Source: Porodaedalea pini (Eukaryota > Basidiomycota > Agaricomycetes > Hymenochaetales > Hymenochaetaceae). Taken from it: a DNA stretch of 64,000 bases. The stretch covers positions 62,001-126,000 of the forward strand of contig NBAY01000043.1 in NCBI GenBank assembly GCA_002794775.1. Direction: 5' to 3'. Below, piece by piece: positions 9,838 to 21,688 of the stretch. The notes beneath the pieces are model-generated. The model saw nothing but the letters and a program-made list of their open reading frames with translations. It had not been told where the DNA came from and did no database searches. Made by a program: the position numbers and the translations under genes. The stretch's first letter is position 1. Each line of letters opens with the position of its first letter.

Positions 9838-10693
9838 TTACAGCCTTTTTCATAAGTCCTGCGACACGTGCATGTCACGTGAAATGAGCCATGTCAGAGC
9901 CAAAGTGTTGAAAAATTAGAATGAATGCCTATTTTCTCTGTGAATTCTGCACAGTACCTGCTCATTAAGTACTCAAAAAAAAGGCACGGTTCTCAGGAGA
10001 AGAAATATGTAAAATAGGGAGCAATAAATTGACTGTGTAGGTGGGTGGAGATCAAACAAGTGCAGCTAGTCTGTTCTCTCACCCATTTCCACTGAGATTC
10101 AAAAATTATGGCTCCCCTACATCTAACTATAAAACTCTTTCCTGTGTCTGTAAATTAAGTATATGACTATACCAACATATCCTGCAAGTTTGAAGCCAAT
10201 CCATTCAGTATTCATGGTCCAGCAGCAAGATTTGTGTTCCACTTCAAGCTCTTTCCACCCTCCTTTTCTCACAACAGGTCTTGCAGAGTAGAACACAAAT
10301 CTTGCTGCTGCACCATGAATACTGAATGGATTGGCTTCAAACTTTCAGGATATGTTGGTATAGTCATATACTTAATTTACAGATACAGGAAAGAGTTTTA
10401 TAGGTAGATGTAGGGGAGCCATAATTTTTGAATCTCAGTGAAAATGGGTGAGAGAACAGACTAGCTGCACTTGTTTGATCTCCACCCACCTACACAGTCA
10501 ATTTATTGCTCCCTATTTTACATATTTCTGCTCCTGAGAACCGTGCCTTTTTTTTTGAGTACTTAATGAGCAGGTACTGTGCAGAATTCATAGAGAAAAT
10601 AGGCATTCATTCTAATTTTTCGACACTTTGGCTCTGACGCGGCTCATTTCACGTGACATGCACGTGTCGCAGGACTTATGAAAAAGGCTGTAA
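9838..10693. repeat. Long fold-back element B: 403-bp inverted arms with a 50-bp loop
   Basis: 9838-10240 and 10291-10693 are near-perfect reverse complements of equal length, with outer tips TTACAGCC / GGCTGTAA. The loop is 10241-10290. Along each arm it shares a series of diverged blocks with element A in the same order: CTCATTAAGTACTCAAAAAA, a short run before a CTGTAAATTA block, and a block ending in TATTCATGG / TATTTGTGG. A and B are therefore old relatives of one family. No coding capacity was seen. The structure could extrude as a hairpin. Confidence 0.88.
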
Positions 10694-10924
10694 ATAGGAT
10701 GGAAGGGTTTTTTTAAATTCCTCATTCCCATAATTTCGGCGCGCTGCCCTATGATACGTACGCATGTGTACAGTAATTCTGTCACGGGGAAGATAAATCT
10801 CGATGACAAATGCATGGAAATTCAAAGGACAAGCGGGAGGGTAGGCAACTGATAAGAAGAAACAAGATAGAGTCTAAGGTGTTGCGATGCGTGATCAAGG
10901 AAAAAAATCGTAAAATTTATACAT

Positions 10925-13316
10925 TTATTTCGTAAAAGCACCCGCTTGACGGATGAGAGCAACAGCCTTGTCGGATCGCGGTGTGATCTTGCATTTGAAA
11001 GGTTTGGGGTGCCTGTATATTGAATAAGATAAGTAGACAGAAGATATAGCTGGTATCTCAACCGTTTGAAATTATTTTACCTCACAATATTCGCGGTGTA
11101 GTCTTCTGAAGGCGTGATTGGCATCCCAGACTTATCTACCGCATTCTGAATGTCGAATACAGCCAAGATGGAAGCAATGGCGATGAAGACCTAGAAGAAT
11201 AGTGTCAGGATGTTATTGCGTCGTATAGTGGCCGCTGAACTCACGGAATTTTCAGCGAAGTGTCTCCCAGGGCAAATGCTAGAAGCAAGGAAATGAGTAG
11301 TCATTATGAATAAGGGAGGATGAACTCACCGCCTTCCAAACCCGAATGCCATTTTATTAGCATTTAAAAGATGCTCTTTCCCACGTGAAGGCAGCCATCT
11401 GTCAGGGATGAAGTTCTCTGGCTCTGGATAGTCTTTCGAGTTCCTCAACATAGCCCTTATTCAATGAATCAGTATTGCTCTAGTTCAAGTAGAGAGTTCT
11501 TAACAAAGCATCCTACCATACGTTCGAATACACGGTAGTTCCGGCAGGAATGAAATACCCGTTATAGACGTCGTCCTCTTCGGCACAATGGGCAATACCT
11601 TACAGATAACAAAATAGTCAATTCATACTAGCATAACTGCAAAGAACTGATCACGACGCACCCAGAGGCGTGACAGTTTGCCATCCATATATTAATAAGA
11701 GTGATTAGACAACGATCGGAGAGCTGAGCGACTTAGCAGTTACCTCAAACATTCGGTACAAATGGCGTTGATGTACGGAAGGTTTGGCTTGTCTTCAAAC
11801 GTGGGGAGATTGTCCTTGCCAATTACCTTGTCCAGCTCTTGCTGGCCTTTCCGCATGGCTTCGGGATATAAGACCATCGCCAGTAAGAAGGTGAGTAACA
11901 CGGATACCGTCTTCGGCGAAAATACGACATAATCATGAAAATCATAATCAAAGTGAAAGGTATGACTCAGACAAACCGTGTCTCCGCCCGCTGTGCAGAT
12001 GATGGAAATTGTGAGCGTCTTTAAAAGATGAGATCACAGCTGCAGTGACAAACCTGCATAAGCTATGCCAACTGCTTTTGCAATGATTGCTTCATCGGCC
12101 ACGTTTCCATCTTCATCGGTATTCGACTCCATTAATTTGCTGGTCATAGACGGAACAGCAGTTCCTTCGGCCTAAAATACGGATAGAGAATACAAATGAA
12201 CCTAGCTTCCCGATGAGACAAGTAGATAAGCGCACCATTTCATCTTTCGCCTTGTCGAAGGGCTCATGGAACATTGACATAGATATCTTATACCCGTCCT
12301 TTGCGATCTTGTGGAAATTTGTATTTGGAAACCACGTTGGAAGATGACGGACTTGTGGAGAATATCAGGATCCACCTGTCATGAACACAGCGAGATAACG
12401 TACGGGAAGGTAAGGCATTTACAAGAAAGAATGTTTGCGCTTGTGTCACAGCTTCCATGCCTTTATCTGTAAGATCAACATAAGGATCATTTTCGGCGAC
12501 TAGTTTGTGGTAGAAACCGTCATGTAAGACATAGTACATTCACGGCATAACACAAAGCCCGCACCTTGATAACCATAGGCGATCATGATGATAGTCTCTG
12601 CGGCAGAACTGGGAAGCGATCATGAGAGAGGTTTATGAGTTACGACTGAAACAAGACAAAGGCCTACTGTCTAATATGGTCGCGAAAGTTATATGGGTCT
12701 TGTGCGAGTTTGAGAAGTAGCTTGTGTGTAGATATCGTCTGCAAGTCATGGTAGTTCCCTATAGCCGACTGTTGGAAGAATCTGTGTAGGTATTGCCTGG
12801 ATTTTCGGAGTTCGTCTCCATACGGCATCATGGCGGTAAACCATTCGGCCCATCCTTCACTACCCGTGCAAGTACGTAATTCAGTCAGTAGTGCAGTTTG
12901 ACGCAACGATATCGGCTCACTTACAGCTCAATCATCGTATTCTTCGGCCTGGTCGAATAAATGTGGCCGCGCTTCTCGAACAGATCAACGGCAGCGTCGT
13001 ACGAGTTTACAAACAAATATGGGGTTCCAAAGTTTCGAATGAAGACAAGGTCGCCTAGAGCGAGATTAGGTGAGTATCCCATAAAGCACTTCTGATGCAT
13101 TCTACTTTGCCCACCATATTGCTCACCCCACTGACGTGCGGTTTCCCATTCATCCGTACCTGGCATGTCAAACACATTTCCGACAATAGGCAATCCCCTT
13201 GGTCCTGGTGGGTAGGGAGCGGCGTGGATGCCTCGCTTTCGTCGTGATAACCAAGACACCATACAAGCCAAAGCTACAGCAAGCGCGACGGCATCAAGAA
13301 TGTAAAGCATCATCAT
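10925..13316 (-). CDS. Cytochrome P450 monooxygenase (microsomal, fungal type)
   Basis: Many-exon gene. It starts at a run of three ATGs (13316) with an N-terminal membrane anchor (LDAVALAVALACMVSW), then a basic stop-transfer and the proline hinge PYPPGPRGLPIVGN. Later exons give the C-helix region (YGDELRKSRQYLHRFF), the I-helix AGGDT, the K-helix ExxR (ECLR), the PERF-like segment (FIPDRW) and the heme loop FGFGRRICPGRH with the Cys ligand. The last exon ends at TAA 10925-10927. The heme loop is split by an intron after FGFGRR. The I-helix AGGDT is encoded partly by a 14-nt exon at 11977-11990. All hallmark residues are present, so it is probably functional; the CYP family and substrate are unknown. 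Class II P450s act at the ER with an NADPH-P450 reductase. Confidence 0.9.
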
Positions 13317-13909
13317 GTCCGAGTACAACTGTAGACTCGAGTGTCTTGAAGAGGGGCCGAAGTACTTGACTTATAACCGTGGAGGGAGGCAGCCATGAGT
13401 CAGCTATTCTTCTGGATATAGTCGGCTGAAGAGGGGTCGCGTTCGACGAGTGAGCGGAAGAACTGCAAGTCATCCATCGAATTTGGAGCAACCGCTCCCA
13501 TGATGACAGTTCCTAGGCTTATCTTAACGGCAAAAGCATGGCAGGAACATAACTCACCTCGAAGAAAACACGAGTCCGCCGTATTAAGACCAGAAATACC
13601 TATAAAGTTCACTTCAGTAATGTTACGTATGTGGAGCATGGAAGCGAGCTCTTCCACAATAGCCAGAATCCTTCTTCAATGTCTTGAGTGATGCTGAAAT
13701 AGGACATCGCCTTATGGTATCGACACAAACTTGGTGATTGAGTCTCAGAAACCATTTGATTTGATTACTCCGTTCAGATATAGCATTGGCGAAACTGTAA
13801 ATGAGCTCTTCTTCGCTTCACCCGTATGGTAATTAGATTGCTGAGCCAGTGACACGACAGAAGAGCTAGAACCATGATATTCTGGGATACCGACCTGAAG
13901 AAACTGCAA
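13317..13909. other. Intergenic between MTG2 and the P450
   Basis: It contains the P450 upstream region and the MTG2 3' flank. A minus-strand frame near 13400-13657 starts only with GTG and has no recognised domain. A short ATG frame inside it (about 33 codons) could be a remnant exon, but I cannot support a gene. Confidence 0.4.
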
Positions 13910-15779
13910 CTACCCTTTAGCCTCTTCAACGTACTTCCGCAGTAAAACCAGGACTCTTCGCAAATTCTGGCTGAACTTTGCCGAGACCGGGACCACGTCC
14001 AGACGGCTTTCCCCATGGACATCTTTCAACACAGGTTCCATCTCCGACTCAACGAAAGCTTCGAGCCTCTTGAGTTTCTCCCTAGCCTCCTCCACGCTAG
14101 AATCACCGCCTGCTCCCAGAAGGTCAGCCTTGTTTGCGATGATAAGACGTGCCTTTGCACTGAGGCCTGGCTGATAAGTCTCGAGTTCATCGCGCAGGAC
14201 TCGAAGCTCTCGCTCAGGATCTGGGCCAGAAAGGTCTACGACGTAGACAAGAGCCAGAGAACGCTCGATGGAGCGTAGGAACGAGTGTCCGAGACCAACG
14301 TTCTCGGATGCCTGTGAGATGAGTCCGGGATTGTCTGCAACTGTGAAGCGGAAGTCCTCCTCTGCGTCGACAGATCCGGCTTGATTTCGAGTGAGAGCAC
14401 TGGCTAGCTCGCCTCTTTCCATTCGTTCCTTGAAGCGCTGGGCTTCAATCTTCGTTTCGTCAATGATCAAGTCCTTCTCTTCCGCTCCCAGAACATTACC
14501 ATCGTCGTCCATTCGCACAACACCCACGGAAGGGTTGAGAGTAGTGAATGCATAGCCGGCAACCTCCGTTTTGGCACGTCCGCCAGTCAAAGCGCGCAGA
14601 AGCGTGCTCTTCCCCGCATTGGGGTAACCGACCAAACCTACGTCGGCGAGAATCTTAAGCTCTAGAGACAATGTGACGCGTTGACCTTCGATGCCGCGTG
14701 TGGCGAATTTCGGAGAGCGGTTCTCAGTCGTCAAAAACGCAGGGTTGCCCAGACCGCCTTCACCGCCTGTTGCAACAAGGTAGCCCAAACCTTCTATCGC
14801 CTGGTGGCCAATCTCTAGGCCAGATGGAATAGGCTCTGAAGACGACGTAACAGGAGAATCTAAGTCAAGGGAAAGCGGTGACGCCTGTTGTTCTCGTCGA
14901 AGCATCCGTCGGTCACGTTCTTGACGAAAGAGTGCTCGTTCAGCTTCCTGAAAGGCTTCTCTGTCGACGTTGTCATCCGCAGCGCCGGGATAGTGCACCC
15001 AGCGCCTGTCGCGCATCTTCGCGATCTTCTCCGCCTGTGAGAGGTTCTGCAGACCCTCGTCTTCAGCTTCCCATTCGTCCTGCGCACGACGTGAATCCTC
15101 GCTGGAGAGCTCTCGCACTACAGTTCCGACAGGAACACGAATGATAGTAGGCGTACCGTTCCGTCCGTTCATCCATGTACCTTTCCCGTTTCCTCCTTGT
15201 ACGCCTCGAATGCGCTTGGAGATGGATGAAAGTGTGGTGAGGCCCGGAGTCGGAAGGATGTACACATCTCCTCCTTTACCTCCATTACCGCCAGAAGGCG
15301 GTCCATGAGGTACAAACTTTTCACGATGGAATGCGGCACATCCGTCGCCTCCTTTGCCTTTTTTTGAATTTCATCAGCATTTTAATGGAAGTGATACAGC
15401 TTTGCGACCCACCTCCTCGTACCGTAACAATGAGATTATCTAGGAACGTCTGGCCCTACACGCAAGCAATTAGTCTGTGATAATATATAACATAATCTTA
15501 CGCACTTACTCGTTGCCTCCTTTTCCACTCTGTTTTCCTCTGCCGTCTGTAAGCTTCTTGAAGCTCATACTTCAAGTCCTCGTCGCCTTCCTCAACAGAG
15601 CCAGAAGTGATAAACCGGGCAGGCCCTACTACTTGAATATTGAATCTTATCTGAGCCTTTTGGGAGTATCTTACGAATGCAGACGCATTTCGCAGCATTC
15701 GAGATGGCTGTAAAAAATTGTAGAGGACACGCAGCACTCGCGAAGAGGCGACGCGTCGCACGTGATGAAGGAACCCCAT
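13910..15779 (-). CDS. MTG2: Mitochondrial Obg-family GTPase (ribosome biogenesis)
   Basis: Three exons, 15510-15779, 15413-15455 and 13910-15357, join in frame to 586 residues. The first exon is Arg/Ser-rich with a typical mitochondrial presequence (MGFLHHVRRVASSRVLRVL). The Obg fold follows, with Gly-rich turns (GKGGDG, GGNGGKGGD). It carries an unusual acidic/Arg-rich insertion, then the G domain: G1 GYPNAGKST, G3 DNPG, G4 NKAD and a G5-like VPVSAK. Two insertions sit between G1 and G3. By family knowledge MTG2/ObgE proteins assist the large subunit of the mitoribosome. Its start codon faces that of URM1 across only 78 bp. Confidence 0.92.
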
Positions 15780-15857
15780 ACTTTAATGGCCGACACTCAA
15801 TGGCTCTCTCCTACAGACTTCCACTAGCTTATAGGTTCTCGACCAGCTTGGACTGTT
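15780..15857. promoter_or_regulatory. 78-bp divergent promoter between MTG2 and URM1
   Basis: The MTG2 ATG (15777-15779, minus) and the URM1 ATG (15858-15860, plus) are separated by only 78 bp, so both 5' UTRs and core promoters must share or overlap in this interval, or start inside the neighbouring gene. No TATA box is evident. A shared bidirectional promoter is inference. Confidence 0.6.
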
Positions 15858-16285
15858 ATGTCTACCGAAGGCCAAATTCCTCTTAAAGTTGAGTTCGGGG
15901 GAGGCCTTGAACTACTTTTCTCCAACCAAAGGTCACATCGTATCAGCGTGCCATCTCTTGTACCAGTCGATACTTCAAGTCCTTCAGGCGAGCCGACTGA
16001 ACCGTCCGAAGAAAAGGCAGAAACAAAGCCCGTCGATATCAGCTATCTATTATGCTACCTTCGAGATAATTTGTTGAAGGAGAGAGTGGAACTGTTCATG
16101 GAAAATGAGTCGATGTGAGTAGCTTCCATGTGCTTTTGGTTGATTTTGCTGATCAGTCGCGAGAAAGACGGCCTGGAATCCTTGTACTCGTAAATGACAG
16201 TGACTGGGAGCTCGAAGGCGAAGGAAGTTATCAGTTGAAAGCAGGAGATGAAATTGTACTCATTTCAACGCTTCACGGTGGTTGA
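15858..16285 (+). CDS. URM1: Ubiquitin-related modifier 1 (sulfur carrier for tRNA thiolation)
   Basis: Two exons, 15858-16114 and 16168-16285, give 124 residues. URM1 features are clear: FGGGLELLF near the N-terminus, [30 protein letters not shown] and the [13 protein letters not shown] end, with the C-terminal GG exposed by the stop codon and no extension to process. The C-terminal Gly is thiocarboxylated by the E1-like UBA4, and the protein feeds sulfur to wobble-uridine thiolation and can be conjugated to proteins. Residues 36-55 carry a Ser/Pro/Glu-rich loop that makes it slightly longer than the yeast protein. Confidence 0.95.
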
Positions 16286-17261
16286 TCAAAAGCAAAAGTT
16301 CCCAGGTCACTAAGTCAGTCATCTATTACACCACAAACCTTCGTCAACTCTTACTCATTCGTTATGGTAGCCATAGGATATGATTTGAACAGGAGGTTCT
16401 CGGAAGAGAAAAGTTAACGGAATGTCTGAGCGACCGACCCTTGCTGTACTAAAGCGGCTTGCTGCCAGGAATCGAATCGGGCTGGTACACATTTCCCTAT
16501 GGATATCCCGACTACATAATTCTACGACGGATAACAAACCCTGTGCCCGTGCATCTTATAATATCATCGTCGTAGGCCGTCTCTAAATACCACGCCTGCT
16601 TATGGGATTTTACCCTCGCTCTATCGCGGTCGGTCGGAGTGGTCAGTTTTTTCTGGAGAGCAGCTGATACCAACGCGACCCCTCTTTCTTATAATGCTTT
16701 TTCCGAACCGATGATTATCCTTACGTGCGAAGCACTTGAAGCTGCGCTGGACTAGATCTATTGAAAGAACACCTAATTACAGGTTGTTCACCCTCCATTA
16801 CTCCGTACAGCATCCGATGTTACGATGCTCCCTCATGCATTGTGATATGTATTGTTTCTAACAGTAGGACCATCTTCTGCGCCCTTTCCAAGAAGAGCGA
16901 CCATCAAGTAAAGATCATGCTGCGGCTTGCTATACTCAAACCCCACAGTGCTTCCTGAATCTTCTACAATGTGAGTTACACGTGTCGTCCCTGCCGACGC
17001 TCACGTCGGATCAAGTGTTCTAATGTTCTGCTATGTTTTGCTTCACACTCATACTCGGACATTTCAGCTCCACCACATAGTCATATCGAAGATATTTCGC
17101 CGATCGTGGTTGTCGAGAATGTTCTCATCCTCCGAGCTTGTGCCTGGGATGACATGCCCGATATACGCTTGTAACACGTAGCTAGGCGTACCGAGGTGGT
17201 TTAAAAGGCGGGCTGTGGTCGTCTGTGCTGCTCAAGTCCTCAGATCTTCATCTACTGCAAA
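16286..17261. other. Intergenic between URM1 and the AA9 LPMO
   Basis: No supported gene. Short frames on both strands lack domains and splice logic. A TATA-like TTTAAAAGG lies near 17200, about 60 bp before the LPMO start codon, and is the likely core promoter of that gene. Confidence 0.5.
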
Positions 17262-18264
17262 ATGCGCTCTGCTATCCTCGTTGCCCTGTGCTCCGCGGCC
17301 CTCGCCGCGGCCCACGGTGGTGTGCTCGAGTACACCTTCGATGGTGCTTACTATCAAGGGTGAGACTGCCTTTTTCACTACGCGAATAGATATTGATACC
17401 TTTCCAGCTTTGTACCCTACAACACCCCCACCGGCCAGTCAACGATCCAGCGTCAGTGGGCGACGTACAAGTAAGCTGTCCAAAATGTTTTTCATGATCC
17501 TTACTCACGGAACGATCGTAGTCCCATCACGGATGCTACGGACCCGAGCATTGCTTGCAACACTCCAGGTACCACCGTGGACCCTCAGCTTACCGCAACC
17601 GTCGCCGCTGGTTCTTCCGTCACTGCCTTCTGGAACAACCCCTGGCCTCACACCATTGGCCCCATGATGGTCTACATGGCTGTATGTGCCTCTCGCTCTC
17701 GAAATGGCTAAAACTGATATGCATGTCATTTTGTTTCGCAAAGAACTGTGGCGGTAACTGCACAGACGCGGACCCCACTTCTCTTGACTGGTTCAAGATC
17801 GACGAGGCGGGTCTGATCTCCGGTACCGTCGCTGACGGCTATTGGGGCGATGGCGAGATGGTCGCGCAGAACTCGTCGTGGACCTCGACGATCCCCGCCG
17901 CGCTCCCAAACGGAAACTACCTTATCCGCCACGAGACGCTCGCGATCCACACGCCGAACCAGCCGCAATTCTACATGGAGTGCGCGCAGCTTACGATCAC
18001 CGGTGGCGGAAGTGGAACACCCGTGAGCGCTCTCGATCGTTCTGTCATGTGTGCTTGGCTAAAGGAAATATTTCAGTCTCCGACTGTGAAATTCCCTGGC
18101 GCATACAGCAACAGTGACCCGTCTATTGACATTGACGTCTACTCTTCCACGGCGACTACCTACGCGTCAGTATTTTGTCTTATTGCCAACGAAATTTCAG
18201 TCTGACTAAAATCTTTGTATCCCTTTCTCTCAGCATTCCCGGCCCTTCTGTCTGGACTGGGTGA
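17262..18264 (+). CDS. AA9 (former GH61) lytic polysaccharide monooxygenase, secreted
   Basis: Six exons, 17262-17359, 17408-17470, 17522-17681, 17744-18022, 18077-18165 and 18234-18264, encode 239 residues. A signal peptide ends in ALAAA, placing His at the mature N-terminus (HGGVLEYTF), as the copper histidine brace requires. The second brace His is in NPWPHTIGPMM. The axial Tyr and its usual context are in QPQFYMECAQL, and the RHETLAIH segment is also family-typical. Cysteines (ACNTPG, NCGGNC, MEC) fit conserved disulfides. There is no CBM1; the C-terminus is a short tail. Family enzymes oxidatively cleave cellulose or hemicellulose using Cu and H2O2/O2 outside the cell. This is the clearest marker of a plant-cell-wall-degrading lifestyle here. 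Confidence 0.94.
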
Positions 18265-18994
18265 ACTCGTCAAGCGTTAAAGAAGAGAAAACAAGACGGT
18301 TCTTAGCTGTCTCTACAAGGCATCATGTGCTAATATCCTTCCCTTCTGTCCGTAGGTGTCTTTACTGTGTATTTGTTGTCTTGGACAATGTGCAGGTGGT
18401 TGTTGTTTGTGTCTGATATTCTGGGGGGAAAGGCCTTCGGTATAGAGCACTTTTGACAGATTGAATGGTTCGATACCTCAAAAGCCCATGGAGTCCATCT
18501 GCTCGCCTAGATCAACACAGCTCGGCGGCCATCGTTGCGATGCAATTCTTCCGTGAGCATCAGTATTTCGCCGTCGAAGTTTGGCCGCGAGGGGATCAAG
18601 GAGGCAATCCCCGCGTACCCTGACGACGTCAGTCTCGGGGGCGTCCTTTTCCCTTGCCCTTACAAGATCAAGCGTGCCTGCGTCCAATTTCGAAGTATTT
18701 TGGGAGCATATATGGCCTTGAAGCGTAAGTGATACTTGGTCGTTGTGTGGGCGGCCTTAAGCCTGGCGTGTATCTGTGATGTGCTGCTAAGTTACTGTTT
18801 GATCATTCGCAAATATGCCATGCGTGCCCACTGTACATGCATGAATCACGCCAGTTATACTTATGGTCCGTCCTTTTATTAATGTTGGGCGCCGTTTCGT
18901 TGTTTCAATACAATACAGTCTAATTTTGCAAAAAAATAAAACAAAATACATACGTCGATCAAGATCTCTCTCTCTCCAAGCAACTCGGCTCGAC
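18265..18994. other. Convergent intergenic region
   Basis: It lies between the 3' ends of the LPMO gene and the minus-strand secreted protein gene. It contains 3' UTRs. A 65-codon plus-strand frame at 18535 has no recognisable domain. I see no other feature. Confidence 0.5.
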
Positions 18995-19980
18995 TCAATG
19001 CAGCGAGGGAATCATAATCTCATCGACAGTCCACACCTGCCCGACCTCGCTGCTCGCCATCCCGCTAACAACAGTGGGCTGCTGGCCCGTGATGTCGTCC
19101 GTCCCGTCGCCGTAGATTTGGGAGCCGGCGACCGCCGTGGTGCCCCACGCGGCGTCGGGTGCCTCGAGCACGATAGTGGTATTTGTGTATGTCTGCGGGG
19201 AGACGGTCATGTTGCAGGCGTCATCGCATTCGGTTGTCATGCCGAAGAGCGTCATGGGGCCGGAGAGGGAAGTGAGCTATGTTTGTTTTAGGGGGGGAAG
19301 ACGGGTTAGCATGATGGTCATGAAATAAGAGAGGAATCTGATTGGAGAGACGAGGGTTGGGGAAAGCGAATATTAATGGATCGAAAGAAGTTGGAGAGTA
19401 TGGATGGGGATGTCTGATACTTACTTGTGAGACGACCTCGCCGTTTACAACGACGCTTTGCGTCCAGCCTGACTTATCTGCGCTCCGCTCGAAGGTGAGG
19501 GTGACGGGCTCCTCCGCGTCGAGTGGTGCGAAGGGACCATCAGTCGATTGTTCGTTGCTGAACACCGACGTGCGTATACACCTGTCGGAAATAGCAATCG
19601 CAATGCATTTTTGAACTTTTTTTATAGGTTAGGAGACGCACCATTGGCTTGGTGTGGCGCCGCACCACGTTTGGTTGGGCCAGGATTCGATGGAGGTCCT
19701 AAGGAGGTCTCCGGTTCCTGCAATAGCGAATGTCATTGAGTTATGAGCACACATAACGAACGAAGAGGCGAGGCTCGTTACCATTTGAGAGTGCCGGGTA
19801 GAGGATGAGCTCGCCGACTTGGTTCGGTGGTGGAGTCCCGGGATTAAACGTAGTAGAGATTTTCGAGATGCTGGACGTCGAGCCGGAGCCGATGATCCAG
19901 CTCGTTCCGAGTCCGTAGGTATATCCGTAGACGGCAGGAGAGAGAACTGCGAGTGAGAAAATCGCAAGGGCGAGCTTCAT
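18995..19980 (-). CDS. Secreted protein of unknown function, about 237 residues
   Basis: Four exons, 19782-19980, 19642-19717, 19425-19581 and 18995-19276, join in frame with GT-AG introns. The N-terminus MKLALAIFSLAVLSPAVYG is a signal peptide. The mature protein is rich in Gly/Ser/Thr and aromatic residues, has four or more Cys (WCGATPSQWC, TECDDAC) and several N-glycosylation sequons (NQT, NMT, NTT). The mixture of short beta-strand-like segments (VTLTFERS, QSVVVNGEVVSQ) suggests a beta-sandwich, possibly a concanavalin-A-like fold, but I do not recognise the family. It is convergent with the LPMO. A TATA-like element lies near 20030-20040 on the minus strand. Confidence 0.8.
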
Positions 19981-21091
19981 TGTGAGCGGGAGAGAAAGTG
20001 TCTTGTAGTGTACAGCATGGGGGAAGACCTCTTATACTCCGTGTCAAGTAAGGTATTTCTGCTAAAGCACGTTTGGGGACAGACGGAAGGCGGCAGCTCG
20101 AGACCGGCGAATGCGTTCAAAGACCGAGGGGAGCAGCTTCGAATCCGCAGCATCTCAACACCCAATGGCAGGATGCAGCGTGCATGGCGACGACGAGGAC
20201 ATGTGGACAGCAGACAGGCTCTGACGCGCGAGAAATAGCCTCGGAGAAGATTGCTGGCTGCGTTCGACGGAGATTGGACGTCGGCAGAGAACGTGATGAG
20301 TGGTCATGCGAGTTTTGTAATGACAGTGAGGAGAGGGGTGATGCACGAGTACACCGGGTCCGTCGACGTGCTATTAAAAGACGTGAGGACAAGTGCCTTC
20401 GGGCTGTACTTCGGTTTACACGTCGACAGAGCAGCACTAGTACAAGTCGCTCAGCCGTCAGTGTTAAAAAGTGTCGAGCGGTCTGACTTGGACAGCAGGA
20501 CACAGAAATACTGCCATGAGTGGAAGTACTACATAGGGCTTTGCTCGGTTTGCTGTTGTTCTTTTGCGCCGCACTAAAAGCGAAGTCAGCATAAGATACA
20601 AGAACATGTGTCGTCCCTTCGCGGTTGTGAGCGAGACCGTCTCGGAGCCAGGCTCGGACTCCCGGAACTCGGAGTTTCGGACTCGGGGACGCGGAAAGCA
20701 CCGGCGCTCTCAAGTTTAGGCGCTCGCAACACGTGGCCCGCGTAAAAGGCACGTGTGCTCGTCGGAGCACAGCCTTTCTCCGGCATAACACAGCTCAGAC
20801 CATATTCGCATATCCACAGCTTCAATTCCAACAAAATGACGCTGATGGCAATTTACTCCTGATCACCTGCTTTTGTGCTCGGGACTCATAAGCGACCCTA
20901 ACCAGCTGCCGACGGTCAACTCATGCCGTGCCGTGCTCCGCCTCGTCGTCCGTTATGACGGATCGCGGGGCGCACAGGCCGCTTGGAAGACGCGCGCGAT
21001 TAATGTGATGTCTGAAATAAAGAAGAAAACATAAAAGGGCAGAAAGACCAAACACTCCCCTTACCCCTCTCCCTCCCCGTCGTCTACAAGT
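19981..21091. other. Intergenic, divergent promoters
   Basis: It separates the minus-strand secreted protein gene from SSP1. Long shadow frames (for example 20117-20791 minus) show no domain. A TATA-like CATAAAAGG at about 21030, some 60 bp before the SSP1 ATG, is a plausible core promoter. Confidence 0.5.
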
Positions 21092-21688
21092 ATGAAGTTC
21101 TTCGCTGTCCTTGCATCTCTCGTCGCTGCTGCTGCCGCACAGAGCATCGTGATCTTTGCGCCGACGAGCAACGACACGCTCACGGCGGGCCAGAACGTCA
21201 CCGTCTCCGTAGTCAAACCCGTACGTCCCAGCTCTTTCTCTTACTTATTCCCTCCCCCCTCCCCTTCTCATCCTAATGCCGTATTTATGCCTTTTCCGCG
21301 CGACCAGAACTCCCAATCAAACTCGGAAGAGATCGGCATCGGCATCGCGGTGCGCCACTGCGACGCGGACCCATGCGTGGCGAACGGCGCGCTCGGCACC
21401 AGCCTCTACACCGGGCCCTACGCCCCGCAGTTCGACCCCGCGACAGACAACATGCCGAACCAGAACTTCTCCGTGACGATCCCGAGCGACATTGGTTCGG
21501 GCACCGCTCTGCTTAGTGTCGCGCATGCGTCGTTTGCCGGGGTGGGTGTTTTTTTTTATTTAGTTCAGTTCTATTTGTCGAGAGGAATTTTTATTGATGT
21601 CCCCTCCCCCCCTCTTTTTTTTTCGCGGTGACAGGCGAGCACGATCTTCTTCACTGAGCTCGCGAATGTTACTTTGAACGTCGCATAA
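21092..21688 (+). CDS. Small secreted protein, cluster family member 1 (SSP1)
   Basis: Three exons, 21092-21220, 21308-21541 and 21635-21688 (138 residues). Signal peptide MKFFAVLASLVAAAAAQS, then SIVIFAPTSNDTLTAGQN, a central domain with one Cys pair (HCDADPCVA) and the motif YTGPYAPQFDP, NQNFSVTIP, and a short last exon ending ELANVTLNVA. The phase-0 three-exon layout and all of these motifs recur in four other genes of this window (34489, 44038, 53699, 55777). The IxxPxxxxxLxAGQNxTV start resembles the N-terminus of KRE9/KNH-type Ser-Thr-rich wall proteins, but no GPI signal is present. Function unknown; extracellular by prediction. Confidence 0.9.

Noticed and set aside
13400..13657. Small minus-strand gene upstream of the P450
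   Set aside because: No ATG at the frame start, no recognised domain and no supporting splice pattern.
20117..20791. 224-codon minus frame
   Set aside because: Overlaps the promoter region of two genes, Cys/Arg/Ser-rich shadow composition, no domain.
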